Shown in pieces: positions 8,515 to 22,500 of a DNA stretch of 64,000 nt. Made by a program: the position numbers and the translations under genes. Within the stretch, counting starts at the first letter, position 1. Each line of letters opens with the position of its first letter. A model generated the notes under the pieces. The model searched no databases. It was not told where the DNA came from and saw nothing but the letters and a program-made list of their open reading frames with translations. The stretch comes from Sordaria brevicollis (lineage: Eukaryota; Ascomycota; Sordariomycetes; Sordariales; Sordariaceae), in NCBI GenBank assembly GCA_033439795.1, contig JAUTDP010000006.1:3464140-3528139 (forward strand). The letters run 5' to 3'.

Positions 8515-9174
8515 CTATAGGCGATAAAACTCCTATATAAATTTTCAATTAAATTAGATATAATTTTACATTTACTCTTAAATATCTTTATAATAATAAT
8601 AAATATTTATAATCTAACGGCGTTAAGTATTTTATCTTCCTTTTAACTTTCCTCTTCTTTTTTTTTTTTTTCTTTAATACGTTTTATAATTCTTAATTAG
8701 TAATTACCTAGGGGTTATTCTCGTAAATAACGAAACGTACTTCTAAGGATTATATATTATATATTAATTAATTTTTATTTAAATATTACTAAATTATATA
8801 AGAATTATAATATAATTTAAATCTCATTCCGGTAATAGTTTAAATTTTATCGAATAATTCGAATTTATTATTATATTCGTTATTTTACTATATCTTAACC
8901 AGACTTCCTAATAATATATAATTATAATTATTAAATATACTAATTTAAACGAATATTAAAAATTATAACGTCGGTTTATTTATATTATTATTTATCTTTT
9001 ATTTAACCCGGTTAATTTAATAAAATTTAATAATATTATTTATTACCCTTACGTAGAATAAATTAAATATATCCGTCGGATTATTTATTAATACGGGAAT
9101 ATTATCTTCATTAAAGTTATTAAATTCGGTAAAAATATTATTCTTTAAATTATTTTAATTATTTTACTTTATAA
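8515..9174 (+). pseudogene. RecQ-like helicase relic, part 1 (Walker A)
   Basis: This is the deepest layer of the block. In the plus strand the frame reads IKVIKFGKNIIL at about 9112-9145, which fits a Walker A of the TGFGKS type after RIP (Ser AGT to Asn AAT). It is followed by I-I-L-I-I-L-L-Y where RecQ-like proteins have a hydrophobic strand. Element A interrupts the frame at 9175-9179, and motifs II and VI follow beyond it at about 17.1 and 17.8 kb. The 600 bases further left are strongly mutated and no start codon can be named. It is dead. Helicase identity rests on the three motifs lying in the right order across the insertion. Confidence 0.5.
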
Positions 9175-9179
9175 AATTA
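9175..9179. repeat. Target duplication AATTA of element A, left
   Basis: AATTA precedes the left LTR and is repeated at 16830-16834 after the right LTR. Confidence 0.75.
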
Positions 9180-9432
9180 TATAAGGGGGATAGTAGAGTA
9201 TGGCACAAATACTGGGCCTAATGAATTGATAAGGTTCTACGAAGAGAAAAGGGGGAAAAGCCGTACCGTAAAGCGGGGTCGTAGACTCTGTCTTTTTGAA
9301 GGGGGCTGTAGGTACGTGAGTAATTCTGCAGAATTAGTGCGTGCCGCCCGAATTATAACTATAGGGGTAGTTATAAAGAGCTAATTAGGCTATAGAGCCT
9401 AATATAACCTCTTGGGCGGTAGCCTTATAATA
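9180..9432 (-). repeat. Element A, 3' LTR
   Basis: It reads TATAAGGGGGATAG at the left and CTTATAATA at the right (RIP forms of TG...CA termini). The left, outer half keeps many G and C (for example GCACAAATACTGGGCC), while the inner half is heavily mutated. Confidence 0.85.
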
Positions 9433-12400
9433 TTAACCCCCTCCTCTCCTTCTAATTACTATAATAACGGTCGCTATTTAATTATTATTTATAAATACCT
9501 TTTAGAATTTAATCCTTCTAATTTAATTGCGTACCCGTATTTTCGTTCTAATTTATATAATTAATCGCTTACGCGTAATTAGCTAACCCGTATGCTAATT
9601 AGCCGCTTGTAGGCCTTTTTCCCGTTGCGAACCCGTTCTTCCTATAAAACTTTCTATTTCCCTTTTTCTCTCTCTCTCCTTCTTTTTTTTTTTCCTTTTT
9701 CTAACGCGAAATTAAATCCTTTTAATAAACCTTCTTCTATATTATAATCCCCTAGATTTTTATTAATTATAAATATAAATTCCTTCGTTATAGACTTTTT
9801 TAAATTTACCCCCGAGTAATTAGAAATAATATATACTTTTAATATATTCGTTATCCTATAATAATAATTTTAATATTATTATTAATTTATTTTCTAATAA
9901 TAATAATAATAATATATTACTCCCTAATATTATTAGGTTGTATTTAGAATTCCCTCTACCCCGGTTCCGGTTATATTTTCGATTTTTACGGCGGTTTTAC
10001 TTCCTTTTCCCTTCGGGTCGGTTCTAGTTATTTATTCCTACTTTTACCCCGTTAGCTAATATGCTAATAACCTTTTTTTTGTAGCCTTACTGCCTTAAAC
10101 CTCGACCCCCGTTATAATTCTAAATTTAATTTAAATTTTTATTTGTACTTTTATTAATTTAGAGGAGGATAGGGAGGGGTTTAATTCTAACGACCCTAAC
10201 CTTTCCGTATTTAAGAAGGGTAAGAAAATTAATATAGTGGCGGCTTTACGCGGTATTTTATTTTCGTTTTATAATAAGGCGAAATAAACGAAAAATAAGA
10301 TTATAACGGCCTTCGTTAAATATAAATTTAACGAAAGTTAGTATTAAGTTTGCCTTTTCTGCGGCTATTATTATTAGAACGCCGACTTCGAAGGCGGTAA
10401 AAAGTGCGTTATTTATATAACCGAATCGGGTAAAGTTTATTAATTTATTTTTATTATGGCTTAGGTTATTTATATTATTTAATAAGCGGTTAGATATTTA
10501 AATTTTATTAATATTAATAAAGTCGTTTAGGTTTATAATTTAATAATTTTGGTAAATGAATTTATAGAATACGTTTTTAAATTTATAGTTTTTAATTATT
10601 TTTTTATTGGCTTTTTCGAATCCTTTTTCTCCGGTTTGCTTATTTTTATAACCGCCCCCGCTTTTATCGCCCTACCCGCTACGGCCTTCGTTCTAACCTT
10701 TATTATTATTATGGCTATTATTTTTACCGCCGAGGTAAATATCCTCCATTAAGAGTTAATTTCTTTGTAGGCCCAAATTTTTATTAAAGAAATTATCGAA
10801 TTATAGTAATAATAGGTCGTTATTAGCGTTAATAAATCGTTGGGAGGTTTTTTTGCCCGCTTCCCTTTTATTATGGCCGTCCGCCCCCTTCTTATCGAAG
10901 AGGAAGAAGAAATTCCCCGGCTTTTAATTAAGAAATAGAAATTTATAGCCCTTTCCCGTCCTTGTACTTACGGTATACGCTCTTACGCTAAAATTGCCGC
11001 TACTAAATTTATTAAGGCCGAATTTATAGAAATTATTATTTTCCCTTTTCCCGCTTTTAACGTTTTATTTTCGATTTTTTTTTTTAATTATAATCTTTTC
11101 GGTATTCCGGCCTCCGCTCCTATTTTTACGCGCTCGGTTTTCGGCTTTATAACCCTTTTAATTATTAAAAATAAAATAGATTTAATAGGAAGAGAGAAGG
11201 AAGGTATAAATAAGGAGATAAATAGTATTACGGTTTAAGTTTTTTTTATTATTTTTTCTTTTTTATATAATTAAGAATTTTTTTATAATAAGTTAACCCT
11301 TACTATCCTCCTTCTTAAAATAGACTCTTTAATTTTTAATTATATTAATATCGTTTCGTTCCCGAGCGAATTTATTTCCCACTTTATTATTTTTCTAAAG
11401 GTCTTATATTTATATTTATAGGCTTATATTATTTTTCGAATTTATTTAGTATTATAATTTCTAGGAAATTTTCTAAGGGCTTTTATATAATATTTTTAAA
11501 TCCCTTTTATTTTATAAGAATATTTCTTATAATTATACCGCTAAAGTTTATAAAATTATTTACGTAGAGGATTTTTTTTACTTTTTATTCCTTTTTTCTT
11601 TCTACGATTATTATTAAAGGCTATAGGTCGGACGTAATCTATCCCGGGAAAGGATTTTCTACGGCTCTATATAGTAAATTTACGTAAAAAATATTATAGG
11701 CGCCTATAGGGAGCCTTTTAAATTTTACTATATAGGGAAAAAATATTTTAAATATAATATATTTTATATAAATTACGTCGAACTTTTTTTTTAGGCGTTT
11801 AGAATTAAAATTCTTAAAGTTAAATTAGATTTTATTTCCGATTTAGAATTTTTTAATAGGGTATTTCGACCGGTTGGCGAATTTTTTTTATTATTATATA
11901 GCGGTGGTTATAATAGTTTAGTATAAATCCGAAATTTATTATAATTTTTCGACGAATTCGTAGGCCTTCTTTTTTAGGATAAATATTATAGGTAGGGGTG
12001 TAGAATCTTTTATTATAGGAATTATAAAATTAGTTTCGTAATTGTAGGAAGTAAAGAATAGGTTTATATTAATTGAGGTATTAATTCTATTATTAATAGC
12101 GAATTATATTATAGGGGTTTAATAATTTTAGTCGTTTTATAGGTAATTAATATATATTTTAAAGAAGGTATAGACCTTTTAATTTATTCTTTTTAAGCCC
12201 CCGTTTATTTATAGGTAGTAAATAGTATTAAGGAGTTATTCTATGCCTATTAATTTGTAGAAACGTTTTTAGAATTTGCTTATTTAATTGGTACCTTTAT
12301 TATTAACGATAGTATATAATTAATTATAATAATGGATAAAGTAAGAGAGGAATTATTCTATATATAAATTTATATTTATAGAGGATATAAGCTTTAAAGT

Positions 12401-15400
12401 TATTCCCTTCGTTAATTAGTCCTTATAAATTAATAGGTAGGTATTGCCTTTAGAATTTAAGAAATTAATAATGAAATTTAATTATAAATTTTAATATTAA
12501 CGTTCTAGGGGTAATAAAGATTGGAGGAGCCTTCGTTTTATATTTCTCTAAACCTTTATTAAATTATATACGTAGTAATTGCGTAGAAACCGTCGAATTT
12601 AAGGGTTTAATAAAGGTTAGTAATATTCTTTTATAAGTATATAGATTATTCCTTCTTTTCCTGGGTAATTAAGGGTAGGAGCTTCGTATATACGTTAAAT
12701 TAAGGCGGTGTATAGGGCGTTAAGTTGGTATTTTTTTTCCGTTATTATTAGGGCCGTTATTTCTATAACTATGGGAATTCTTAGGATTTAGAGTTTTTTT
12801 TATATTTTAATCGCTTTAGGTTATTTATAATATAATTGGCGATTTATATTTTAAATTATAAAAATAGTTCGAAGGTACGGGTATTTTCGGTAATAATTTA
12901 TAATATAATTTAATATATAGAATTTTTCTAAACCGCTTAGTCTTAGAATTATTATAAATCCGGATTCTTAAAGATTTATACTCTTCTTATTGGTTTTAGC
13001 GCTATAGAAGAGGTGGAGATTCGTATGTATTTTTTAAGTATAGACTCCGGGATAAATTATATATTTTTAGCTTTTAGGTTTTTTTTTATGGGTTTATTTT
13101 AATTTCGGCGAAATAGGGCGTTTAAGATTATAGTATTTTTACCCGGTTTATAAACGATATTAAAATTAAAACGTAAGAAGTATTTTATTTAGCGGGTTTA
13201 TTTTTTAAATAACCGCTATCTTTTTATAAAATATTCTAAATTTTTATAGTTTATTAAGATAGTAAATTCTTTATAATTACGGAATTTTATAAATTATTCT
13301 TTTAGGTAGGAAATAATCGCTAATATTTCTTTATTATAAATTAGGTAGTTTTATTCTATTGGCGTTAATTTTCGGGAATAGAAATTAATAATCTTATATA
13401 TACCGTTCTCCTAATTTTGTATAATTATTCTTCCGAGGGCGTAGTTATTATAGTTTATTTTTAGGTAGGTAGTTTTTTTAGGGTTAAATTTTATAAATAT
13501 AAGGGTTTTCGTAAATAAGGTTTTTAATAATTAGAATGTAGATTCGTATTTTTTAATTTATTCGAAAATTATTCCCTTTTTTATAAAAATTATTAGGGGT
13601 GTAATTATTTTCGAAAATTGTAAAATAAATATCCGGTAATAATTTATAAAATTTAAGAAATTGCGTACCCTTTTTTACGATATAGGTAGGAGTTATTTTA
13701 AGATTATTTTAATTTTATTTAGGTTTGCCTATATATTTACGTTTACGTAGATAATAAATTTTAAATATTTGATTTTCGTAATTATAAATTCGTATTTATT
13801 AGGATTAAAGTATAAATTATATAGAGTTAATTTTTCTAGTACTTTTTTGACCTTCTTTTTATAGTCTTTTTTAATTCCTAATGAATATATAAATATGTTA
13901 TTTATATATATTAAATAGAATTCGTTTAAGAAATTTTTTAGAATGAAATTGATATATTATTAGAATGACGTTAGGGCTTTCGAGAGTTTAAAAAGGATTA
14001 TTAATTATTTGAAGAGCCTGTACCGTATTCGAAATACCGTTTTTTATTTTCTTTTTACGATTATACGTATTTTATAGAAGGTTTATATTACGTTTACCTT
14101 AATATATTATTTTATATTTTTAAAGATTTTAAAAATATTCCGAATTAAGGGTAGGGAGTAGCGGTCTAATTATATAATAATATTAAACGTTCGGTAGTCG
14201 TAATAAAATTGTAAATTACCTCCCGGTTTTTTAATAAATAAGATTAGGGCGGTAACTTTTAAATTATTCGCGTAGATATATCCTTTATTTATAAAGTCTT
14301 TTAACGTCTTTTTTAAAATTAATAATTCTTCCTTTAATATATTATAGATAGGCCTAAAGGGGATCGGTAAATTTTGGCCGTTTAGGCCCTTTTTAAAATT
14401 AATAATATAATCGATATTCGGTTTATAAGGGTTGAATTTATTAGCCTTTATTTTTATAAATAAGGGTAGAAAATAATAATATTATTAGGGGATTTTCTTT
14501 TTCAATTTTATTTTTATATAAACTTTCTTTAGTATTAAGGCTTTTTCGATATTGTATAAATTAATTATAAAGATATAATTTTTAATTGCCGCGCGTTTAT
14601 ATTTTTTGCGGTTTTAGTTTATTATCCCTACGAATATAGTAGCGAAAATATAAATTATAAATTTAACCTCTTTAATAAAAGGGGTATTTTCCTTCTCTTC
14701 TCTTTTAATATAAGGAATTTAATTATTTATTATTCTTATATATAAACGTTTTTTATAGGGGACGGAATAGGCTTTGTACGTAGTTAATTATAATTTATTT
14801 AATATAATAGGGTATTTTAATTTTAGGATTACGTAGGTTATAATTAATTTTATATAACCGTTTACTTTTATAATTATTTATATTATATTGCGGATAATAG
14901 CTCCCTTTATTATTATAAAGGTTCTTTTTATTTTATATTTTAGGATAGAGATTATAAGGATTTTTAAATCCTATACAACCTTTTTATTAATTGTAGTATA
15001 ATATTAATATTTTTCGTCAACGAAAGCGTAAATTAAATTATAATTATTAATAATAAATAGAATTAAAGTAGGTTCAATTTCTATTTTATTTTCTATTTTA
15101 AAGTTTTTTACTTTTTTATTTAATATTTTTAAAGATTTTAATATCCGATTATATATTGGAATTACTCTTTTCCTTAATCCTTTATAGCGGATATAAATTC
15201 GTCTTCGTTTTTTAATATTAGTAGGGTTAAGGTTATAATATTAATACCGATCTTCTTATTTAAGTTTTCGGCCGGTAAATATAAGTACTTAGCGGTATAG
15301 TATTTTCCGGCGCTATATTTTATATAAAGGTTATTCTTTTTACACTTTTAATATTTTTTATTAAAAATTTATTTCGTTTTACGTTAAATTTGCTTATTCT

Positions 15401-16576
15401 CTTTATTTTTACGACTTTTTCCTTTACTCCGAATAGGTCCCGAAGAGGTTCTCCCTATAAATATATTTATATTATTATTGGCGTTATAGGTTCTTAATTC
15501 GGTAGAATTTATAGGGGTTATAAATTAAGAATTCGAAGTAGGTTATGGGACGTTAATTTATTGAAGGATTTTAAACGCTTAGTAGCGGTTAGTACTTTTT
15601 TAGGTCTTTTTTCCCTATTAACGGTTTATTTATTTAAAGGTTTTAAAGGTTTTAATATATTCGTATTTAGTAATTTAGGATTATAATATTTTAATATAAT
15701 TATTATAATTATTAGGAAATTTAATAATAAAGATTGCGTTTAAGAATTTTTAATTAAGGGCGTTATAGAATATATTTAATTTAAATTCGTCGTTTTATAG
15801 GGCCCTTCTAGCTTTAAATAATTTATCTTCCTATTCCGTAAGGAAGGTAAAGAAATATTACTTATTATATTAATATATAGCGTAGAAACGCGTTAATACG
15901 GCGTTACGTAGGTAGTAGGCCCTAAAAATACGGTTAATTTAATTAAATAAGAGTATAAAGTTTATAGTTTTATTTAAAGTATATTAAATTTAAAAACCCT
16001 TAAATTTCTTTTTTTTATAGGCGGGTAGAATATTAAGGATTTTAATTTATATAATTTTGCGATTTATTTAAAATTTAATTTTATTATTAATATTATAAGT
16101 TTTAATGAATTATACGAAGTAAAAATTGAAGTTTTTTTAAGTACCGTCCTAAATAGGGAGGACGATAGGTTTATATTTATAATTTAAATTAATTATAGGA
16201 TTAGTTGCGTTTATAACCGGGACGTTAAAAAATACGAAATTTATTTAAGGGTAGGGGGAATAATTAACGGTTAAGGTTATAGCGGTAATACGGATAATTT
16301 TAGAAAAATCGAATTTATTAATATTTAGCGTATTTGCGATAGTAGAAAGGATTTTTTAGGTTTAGGAATTTTAAGGATTTATAGGAGTAAGTTCTATAAG
16401 AATAAGAGGATTGGGGAGGTTTTAGGAAGAGGTATTTTATATAGAAGGTATAGAAGCTATTTCTTCGTTTAAATTAGGTATATTAAAATCGATTATTTTA
16501 ATAACTAATATCGCTACGCTTAAATAATTATAGGCTCTCTTTCTTTCTCTCTTTTATAAAGGTTAGTAGAACCTAA
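9433..16576 (-). pseudogene. Element A gag-pol relic
   Basis: Read right to left on the minus strand. At about 15,327-15,284 a CCHC knuckle (C-x2-C-x4-H-x4-C) is visible with its Cys and His codons turned to Tyr codons (LYIKYSAGKYYTAKY). A reverse transcriptase follows from about 14,430: FKKGLNGQNLPIPFRPIYN, ILFIKKPGGNLQFYYDYR, then the catalytic box as YINNIFIYS at about 13,889-13,915 (from Y-I-D-D) and KYEFVITKIKYL. RNase H and integrase should occupy about 13.6-11.5 kb; I see coding-like composition there but no clean motif. A 67-codon plus-strand frame at 10549-10752 is antisense to this and not a gene. Many in-frame TAA and TAG stops. Confidence 0.8.
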
Positions 16577-16829
16577 TATAAGGGGGATAATAGAATATAG
16601 TATAAATATTAGGCTTAATAAATTAATAAGGTTTTATAAAGAGAAAAGGGGGAAAAACCGTACCGTAAAGCGGGGTCGTAGATTCTATCCTTTTAAAGGG
16701 GGCTATAGGTACGTGAGTGACTCTGCAGAGTTAGTACGTGCCGCCCGAGCTACAGCTACAGGGGCAGCCACAGGGAGCCAGTTAGGCCGTGGAGCTTGAT
16801 ATAACCTCCTGGGCGGTAGCCCTATAACA
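16577..16829 (-). repeat. Element A, 5' LTR
   Basis: The same 253-bp sequence as 9180-9432. Here the right, outer half is nearly unmutated (TGACTCTGCAGAGTTAGTAC, CTACAGCTACAGGGGCAGCC) and the left, inner half is RIP-mutated. It ends CCCTATAACA. Confidence 0.85.
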
Positions 16830-16834
16830 AATTA

Positions 16835-19248
16835 TAATTTAAATTATCCTCTTAAATTAATTAAATTAAAAATAGAGGGATATTATTACTTAATATTATA
16901 ATACTAAATTATTTTTTATCGATTAAAACATCTATAAAGTATATTATACCTTTAAAAATCCCTTTTTATATTTAATTTATTTTTAATTCTTATAAGAATA
17001 ATAAATTTTAAAAGCGTATAATTTTTAAATATTATATTTATATCCTCTTTGGTCCCGAATCAATTTTATATTACCACTTCTTTAAATATTTTCGCTCTTC
17101 TGAATTTATTAACCGTATAATATTTATAATTATTAACGAATCTTATATTATATATTAATAATATAATTTCCGATTTAAATTCGTAGACTTTTATTAATTT
17201 CGGTGTACGCTTTTATTCTCTATTTTATAATTCGGTTATATTATTATATTAATTAAAGAATCCGAAATATACGTATAGACGTATACCGGCTTTTAATTAT
17301 TTAATAATTTTTTAAATTCTTTTTATATTATTTATACGTTAATTAATCGGTTTAATATTGGTATTATTTTCGATTATATTCTATTTAACGAAACCCGGTA
17401 TTTCGAACGTTTTAAATTCTTATTTATTTTAACCGATTTAATTATATTAAAAATTATTATTTATATTAATAATAAAGATTTAATTAGTAAAGCGAGGAAG
17501 TATTTTATTTTAGCGTTAATTAGGCGAGGGATTCGCTCCCCGATTACCGCCCTTTTAATTATCCGGATTTATTATTCGTATATCCAACCTGCGGATTAAG
17601 AACGGTTTTATTAATAATTTATTATTCCGGATTTTTAATATTAGATTATTATATTTATTATTATATTAAATATAGGAATAAATATATTTAACGTTATTCG
17701 TATAATAAAATATAGTAAAATTATATTTTAGGACGTTATTAATTTGTAGTAACGTTTTAGGCGTATTATACGCGGCGGTAGGTTAAAAATAGTTTATTTT
17801 TTTATACCCTATTAGTATTTCGATAAGTTCGGATATTCTTTTAATTTAATTACTTTACGTTAAATAAAAGCGGATAATAATTTATTCGGTTCCGATTTAG
17901 AGTTTTTATAAACGTTATTTATAATTATTAATATTTATAATATAATCTAAATTAATTCTATAAATAGGAAATAGGTATATATAATTCATTATAATAATTA
18001 TAATTATTAATTTAATCGGATGGAAACGCTCCGTAATAAGGTTAAATTATTATTCAAAACGCCGAAATTTATATTATAAATTAAATTACTTTTATTTCGT
18101 TTACATAGCTTTTTCGTAAACCGCTTTGGGTTCAACTATCCCTCTAATATCGATTTTTAATTATTATATATCGTTTTTATATTACCTAAAATTTCGTAAT
18201 AGGTCGTTCGTATTATAATTATAAATAAAACGTTAAATATAATTTATAATTTATTTAATTTTATCTAATATATTCCTTTATTACGGGAATAAAAATATTT
18301 AAATATTTATAAATAGGACTTTTTTTAGGAATATAGGAAAATTATATCCGATATTAAATTTATTTATATTAATAGGCGAAATATAATTATTATTAAAATA
18401 ATTGTAAGTAGGGAATATAATACGTAATTTACCTTATTTATAATTTAAGGGGTTATATTATATATTATATACCCGTCGGCCTTACTTTTTATTTTAGAGC
18501 TGCGATTAATTAAATGCCGTACCGTTAATAATAATTATAAGCGCTACCGATAAAATTATTTTAAACCTTAACCTCGCGGCGATTTATTTATTTTAATTTA
18601 ATCTTTTTATATTTTATTTTTATAGGAATTATTTACTTCTACGTAATTTATTTTCGTAGGATTAAAATAATAAAAATAATAATTAGGTTAATTAATTTTA
18701 ATAGGAGTTAATATATATAAGATTATTTCGATTCTTATTAAAATTAATATACGTAAGTATTTTTTAATTCTTATTAAAATTAATATATATTTATTTATAT
18801 TTAATTTACTAATATTTATTATTTATTATTCGAAGTATTATATTATTACTATCCGCCCGCTAATTACCCGAAATTATAATATTCTAATTATAAAATATTA
18901 AACTTACTTAAATTTTAATAGTCTTTAAAATAAAGATAAATATAATTATATTTAATTTCGTAAATTCTATTAAAGAAATAACATATAATATAATTATTTA
19001 TATTTAATTTACTTCCGTAAATCCTTTATAATTTATAATTTTGTAACCGATCCCGCATTTATTTATATACTTTTATAATATTTATTTAAAAGATTATTTC
19101 GAATATATTTATATTTGGACCGGGAAGGAACTTATAAACGTTATCACTTATATTAGATTATTAATAATAAATTTATTTATTCGGTTTTATACCCGTTATA
19201 TAATCGAAGGTTAATACGTTTTTAAAAATAGTAAGGGTAAAAGGTTAT
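16835..19248 (+). pseudogene. RecQ-like helicase relic, part 2 (motifs II to VI)
   Basis: It continues the plus-strand helicase after element A. RIIFIIINESYII at about 17,115-17,153 fits motif II (DESH/DExH with Asp turned to Asn and His to Tyr). A hydrophobic middle leads to NIGINIFNVIRIIKYSK (about 17,665-17,715), the region before motif VI, and then RFRRIIRGGRLKIVYFF (about 17,752-17,805), which fits the QRFGRAxRGG box with the preceding Trp-Gln turned into two stops. Further downstream the frame keeps coding-like composition, including a 13-residue duplication (FLLKLIY twice, about 18,737-18,800). Element B interrupts it at 19244-19248. Telomere-linked RecQ helicases of fungi are one candidate class; a transposon-borne helicase is another. 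Confidence 0.55.
19244..19248. repeat. Target duplication GTTAT of element B, left
   Basis: GTTAT is repeated exactly at 58686-58690. Confidence 0.8.
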
Positions 19249-19540
19249 TGTTACGGCAAAAAGGAAGGGCTTGTAATGAAATAACAATAATCCTTGATTG
19301 ATAGAAAATCGTAAGATAAAGAAAAAAGGAAAATTAATCGTACAAGAATGGAAGCGCAGGCGGGAAGATATAGGCTATACGTTCTATAGAGTAAATACGT
19401 TGGGTAAGTGAATAGTAATACGGTATTCGTTAATATAAATTAGTAACCTATAATAATAAATCCCTAATTCGCCTTATTCCTTAAATAACCCAATAATATA
19501 TAATAAAATAAATAATTAATAGGTAAACCGTACTATTATA
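19249..19540 (-). repeat. Element B, 3' LTR
   Basis: It begins TGTTACGGCAAAAAGGAAGG and ends ACTATTATA. The outer left part is almost unmutated (AATGGAAGCGCAGGCGGG) and the inner right part is RIP-mutated. Confidence 0.85.
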
Positions 19541-22500
19541 TTACCCCCCCCCTTTAAAAAAATTCGCTTCGATTTTTCGAAAATACCTGTACAATATTTA
19601 TTTCTTTTTTTTTAACCTCTTATTACCTATTTATATTAATAAATTATTTTCTTCGTACTTTAATACTTCTTTATCTTATAATACCGCTATAATTTAATTT
19701 TATAACTTCCGAAGGGGGCCGGCCGCTTTTGGATATTTATTATAGAATTTTTTTAACTTAATTATTACATTTTTAAAATCCCCGGTAAAATATTATTCCG
19801 GATTTAAATCCAAATTATTCTATTTCATTTAATAAAATAATTTACTTCAATTTATTTTTAAAATAATATTTTTATTTACTTCGTATTCCTTATTTTTAAA
19901 TATAATTTCTCCCGGCGGGTTTTTTAATATTTACTCTAATAATAAGTTATTTAAAAACTTTTTTAACCTATCCGACGGGCATTAATTAAATATCTTCTAT
20001 AAAGAAAGTAATTTAACTAAAAAAATATTATTTTTTCTACCTATAATAAAGAAATATTATTTTATTAAAAGAAAGTTTAATTTATTATTCGGACGGTCGG
20101 TTAATTAATTCTTTTTAACAATAAAAATCCGGTCTTTTATATCGAAATCCGGCTTATAACGTTTCTTGTTTATTTAAATAATTTATTTTCGTTACGTATC
20201 TTCGATATATTTCTTTGCGTAATTTACGTACCGTTAAATTTTTTCGGCGGTATTTTTAATATCCTATCGGTTTAAACGTTCTATAGTCGGTATATTTTCT
20301 AAATTCGTTATTAACTTTTAATCTAAAAAAGTAAATATAGGAAACCCGAATAAAACCTTATATAGTTATAAATTTATATTATATTATAATAAATTATTTT
20401 ATATACAATTTAGGGCCGGAATTATTTTTAATTAATTATTTTAATTATAATTAATATATAAGCGAAGTTTTTAATCGATTTATTTATAAAGATTTTCAAA
20501 CTACTTTAAGGTTTATAAATATTCGACCGAAATTAACGATTAATTAATCCCGATTATTAAAATTAATTCTTATAAAAAATCCGATCGAAATTATAGACTT
20601 CTATCGTTAATAAATTCTTTAAATAGTTTAAAAACGTAGAAGGGTCCTTTATAATATAATTTATAAATTTCCTTACTTATAATTATCGATTCATAAAGGA
20701 ATAGCTAAATAGTTTTTATTAAGGGGTTAATTATATTTATTAAATTATCGTAACCGTATTTATTTATTAATATTTTCTTAAAATCTACGATCAAACGGTT
20801 TTAAATCCTTTTAAGCGTTTTAATATTTTAGAATATTTTTAATATTTTACTTCGAAGGTATTTAGAAATATAGTAAATTATATAATTAACTACGTAACGA
20901 TTTATATTATTAATTAAATTTGATTGCTAATATCGAATTATAATTAATTTTTATATTTTATTTCTTCCGGGGTAAGCTATTATTAATGTATTATAATAAT
21001 TTTAAATTATTTTAATCTTTAAAATACCTTCTAAAATTATAAAGCGACCTTTAAAGAATAATAATTACTTTTATAATATTATAAATCTTACTTCGCCTTT
21101 TCGAATCTTCTCCTAATATTCCTCTAAAAAGGGATTTATTTTATTAATTTCTAATAATTAATAAATTAATTTATAATTTATTATTATTTTAGGAAAGTCG
21201 ATAATATTTAAAGTATAGATACGGATTATATCTTCCCCCTCTTCCGCCGGTTTTAAGAGTTATATAATACGTTACAATTCCTTTTTTTCCTTTTAATCTT
21301 TAATATTTTCAAATTTCCGGAATAAAGTATTGACCGTAATATTATCCTTATTGGGTCGATATATAATTAGAAAATTATATTAAAATAATAATTCCGCTTA
21401 CGTAATTTATTTTATATTTAGTAAACGTTTAGTATTAAAATACTTTAATATTTTATAATTTATAATAATTATAAAAGGTTCGGTCCGTCAAAGTTTATTA
21501 AATTCCGAGCGTTAATATATTAGGGACTTTATAACCGTTAATATTTTTTTATCATATATAAAGTAATTGTATTCTATTTTTTATATTATTTTTAAAAAAT
21601 ACGTAACCGGGTATTATTTATTTTCGTACCTTTAAGATAAAATTCCCGTTAATACCTTATCTAATATATTTATTTCCAATTTCGTTTCTTTATTAAAATT
21701 AAAATAGGTTAATATTAATATATCAATGAAATATTATTCTAAAGTATCAAACGCTAATTAATATTCTATTATTTAAGCGAATGTTTTTCCCTTCTTTATT
21801 AATTTTATTAACGGTTTTAAAATCTTCCTATATTCTTTTATAAATTTATAATAAAAATTATAAAAGCTTAAATAGGATTATATTCCCTTAATTATAGAGG
21901 GTTCTTTCTATTCTTTTATAACTTAAATTTTTATTAAGTTTACTGAAATTCTATTAATACCGATAATAAACCTTAGAAACTTCGTTTTTATAATATAGAA
22001 TTCGTATTTATCCAAATCGGCCTATAAACCGGCTTATTGGAATCTTTCGAATATTTTCTTAATGTAAATTTCGTATTCCTTTTTATTATCGGAATATATA
22101 AAAATATCGTCGATATAAACGTTGCAAAAATGGTCGAAATACCCTATTAAAGTATTATTAATATACTTTTAAAATATTAATAATTTATTTATTAATCCGA
22201 AAAGTAATACTTTATATTTATAAATTCTATATCGAATATAGAAAGTTATAAACTCTTCGTCGTTTAAATATATACGAATCTAATAAAAGGTTTATCGAAT
22301 ATCGATTTTAATAAAAATCTTTATTCGAATAATATAGGTTAAAATTTCCTCAATTAACGGGAGCGGGTATTTATCCTTCTTAATAATTTTATTTAATTTC
22401 TAATAATTTAAATAAAAACGAAACTTCTTATTAACTTTAAATATTAAAAAGATAAGGGCCGCTTATAGCGCGGAATTACTTTTAATAAATCCTTTATCCA

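Larger units (their letters stand above)
9180..16829 (-). mobile_element. Element A: Ty3/gypsy LTR retrotransposon, RIP-dead
   Basis: Two 253-bp LTRs (9180-9432, 16577-16829) enclose a 7.1-kb interior, and 5-bp duplications AATTA flank the whole. On the minus strand a purine tract (GGAGAGGAGGGGG) directly adjoins the left LTR, so the left LTR is the 3' one and transcription ran right to left. The interior has gag with a zinc knuckle, then reverse transcriptase, RNase H and integrase in gypsy order. Full length is 7,650 bp, normal for the group. RIP has destroyed every frame. It interrupts the helicase relic. Confidence 0.88.
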
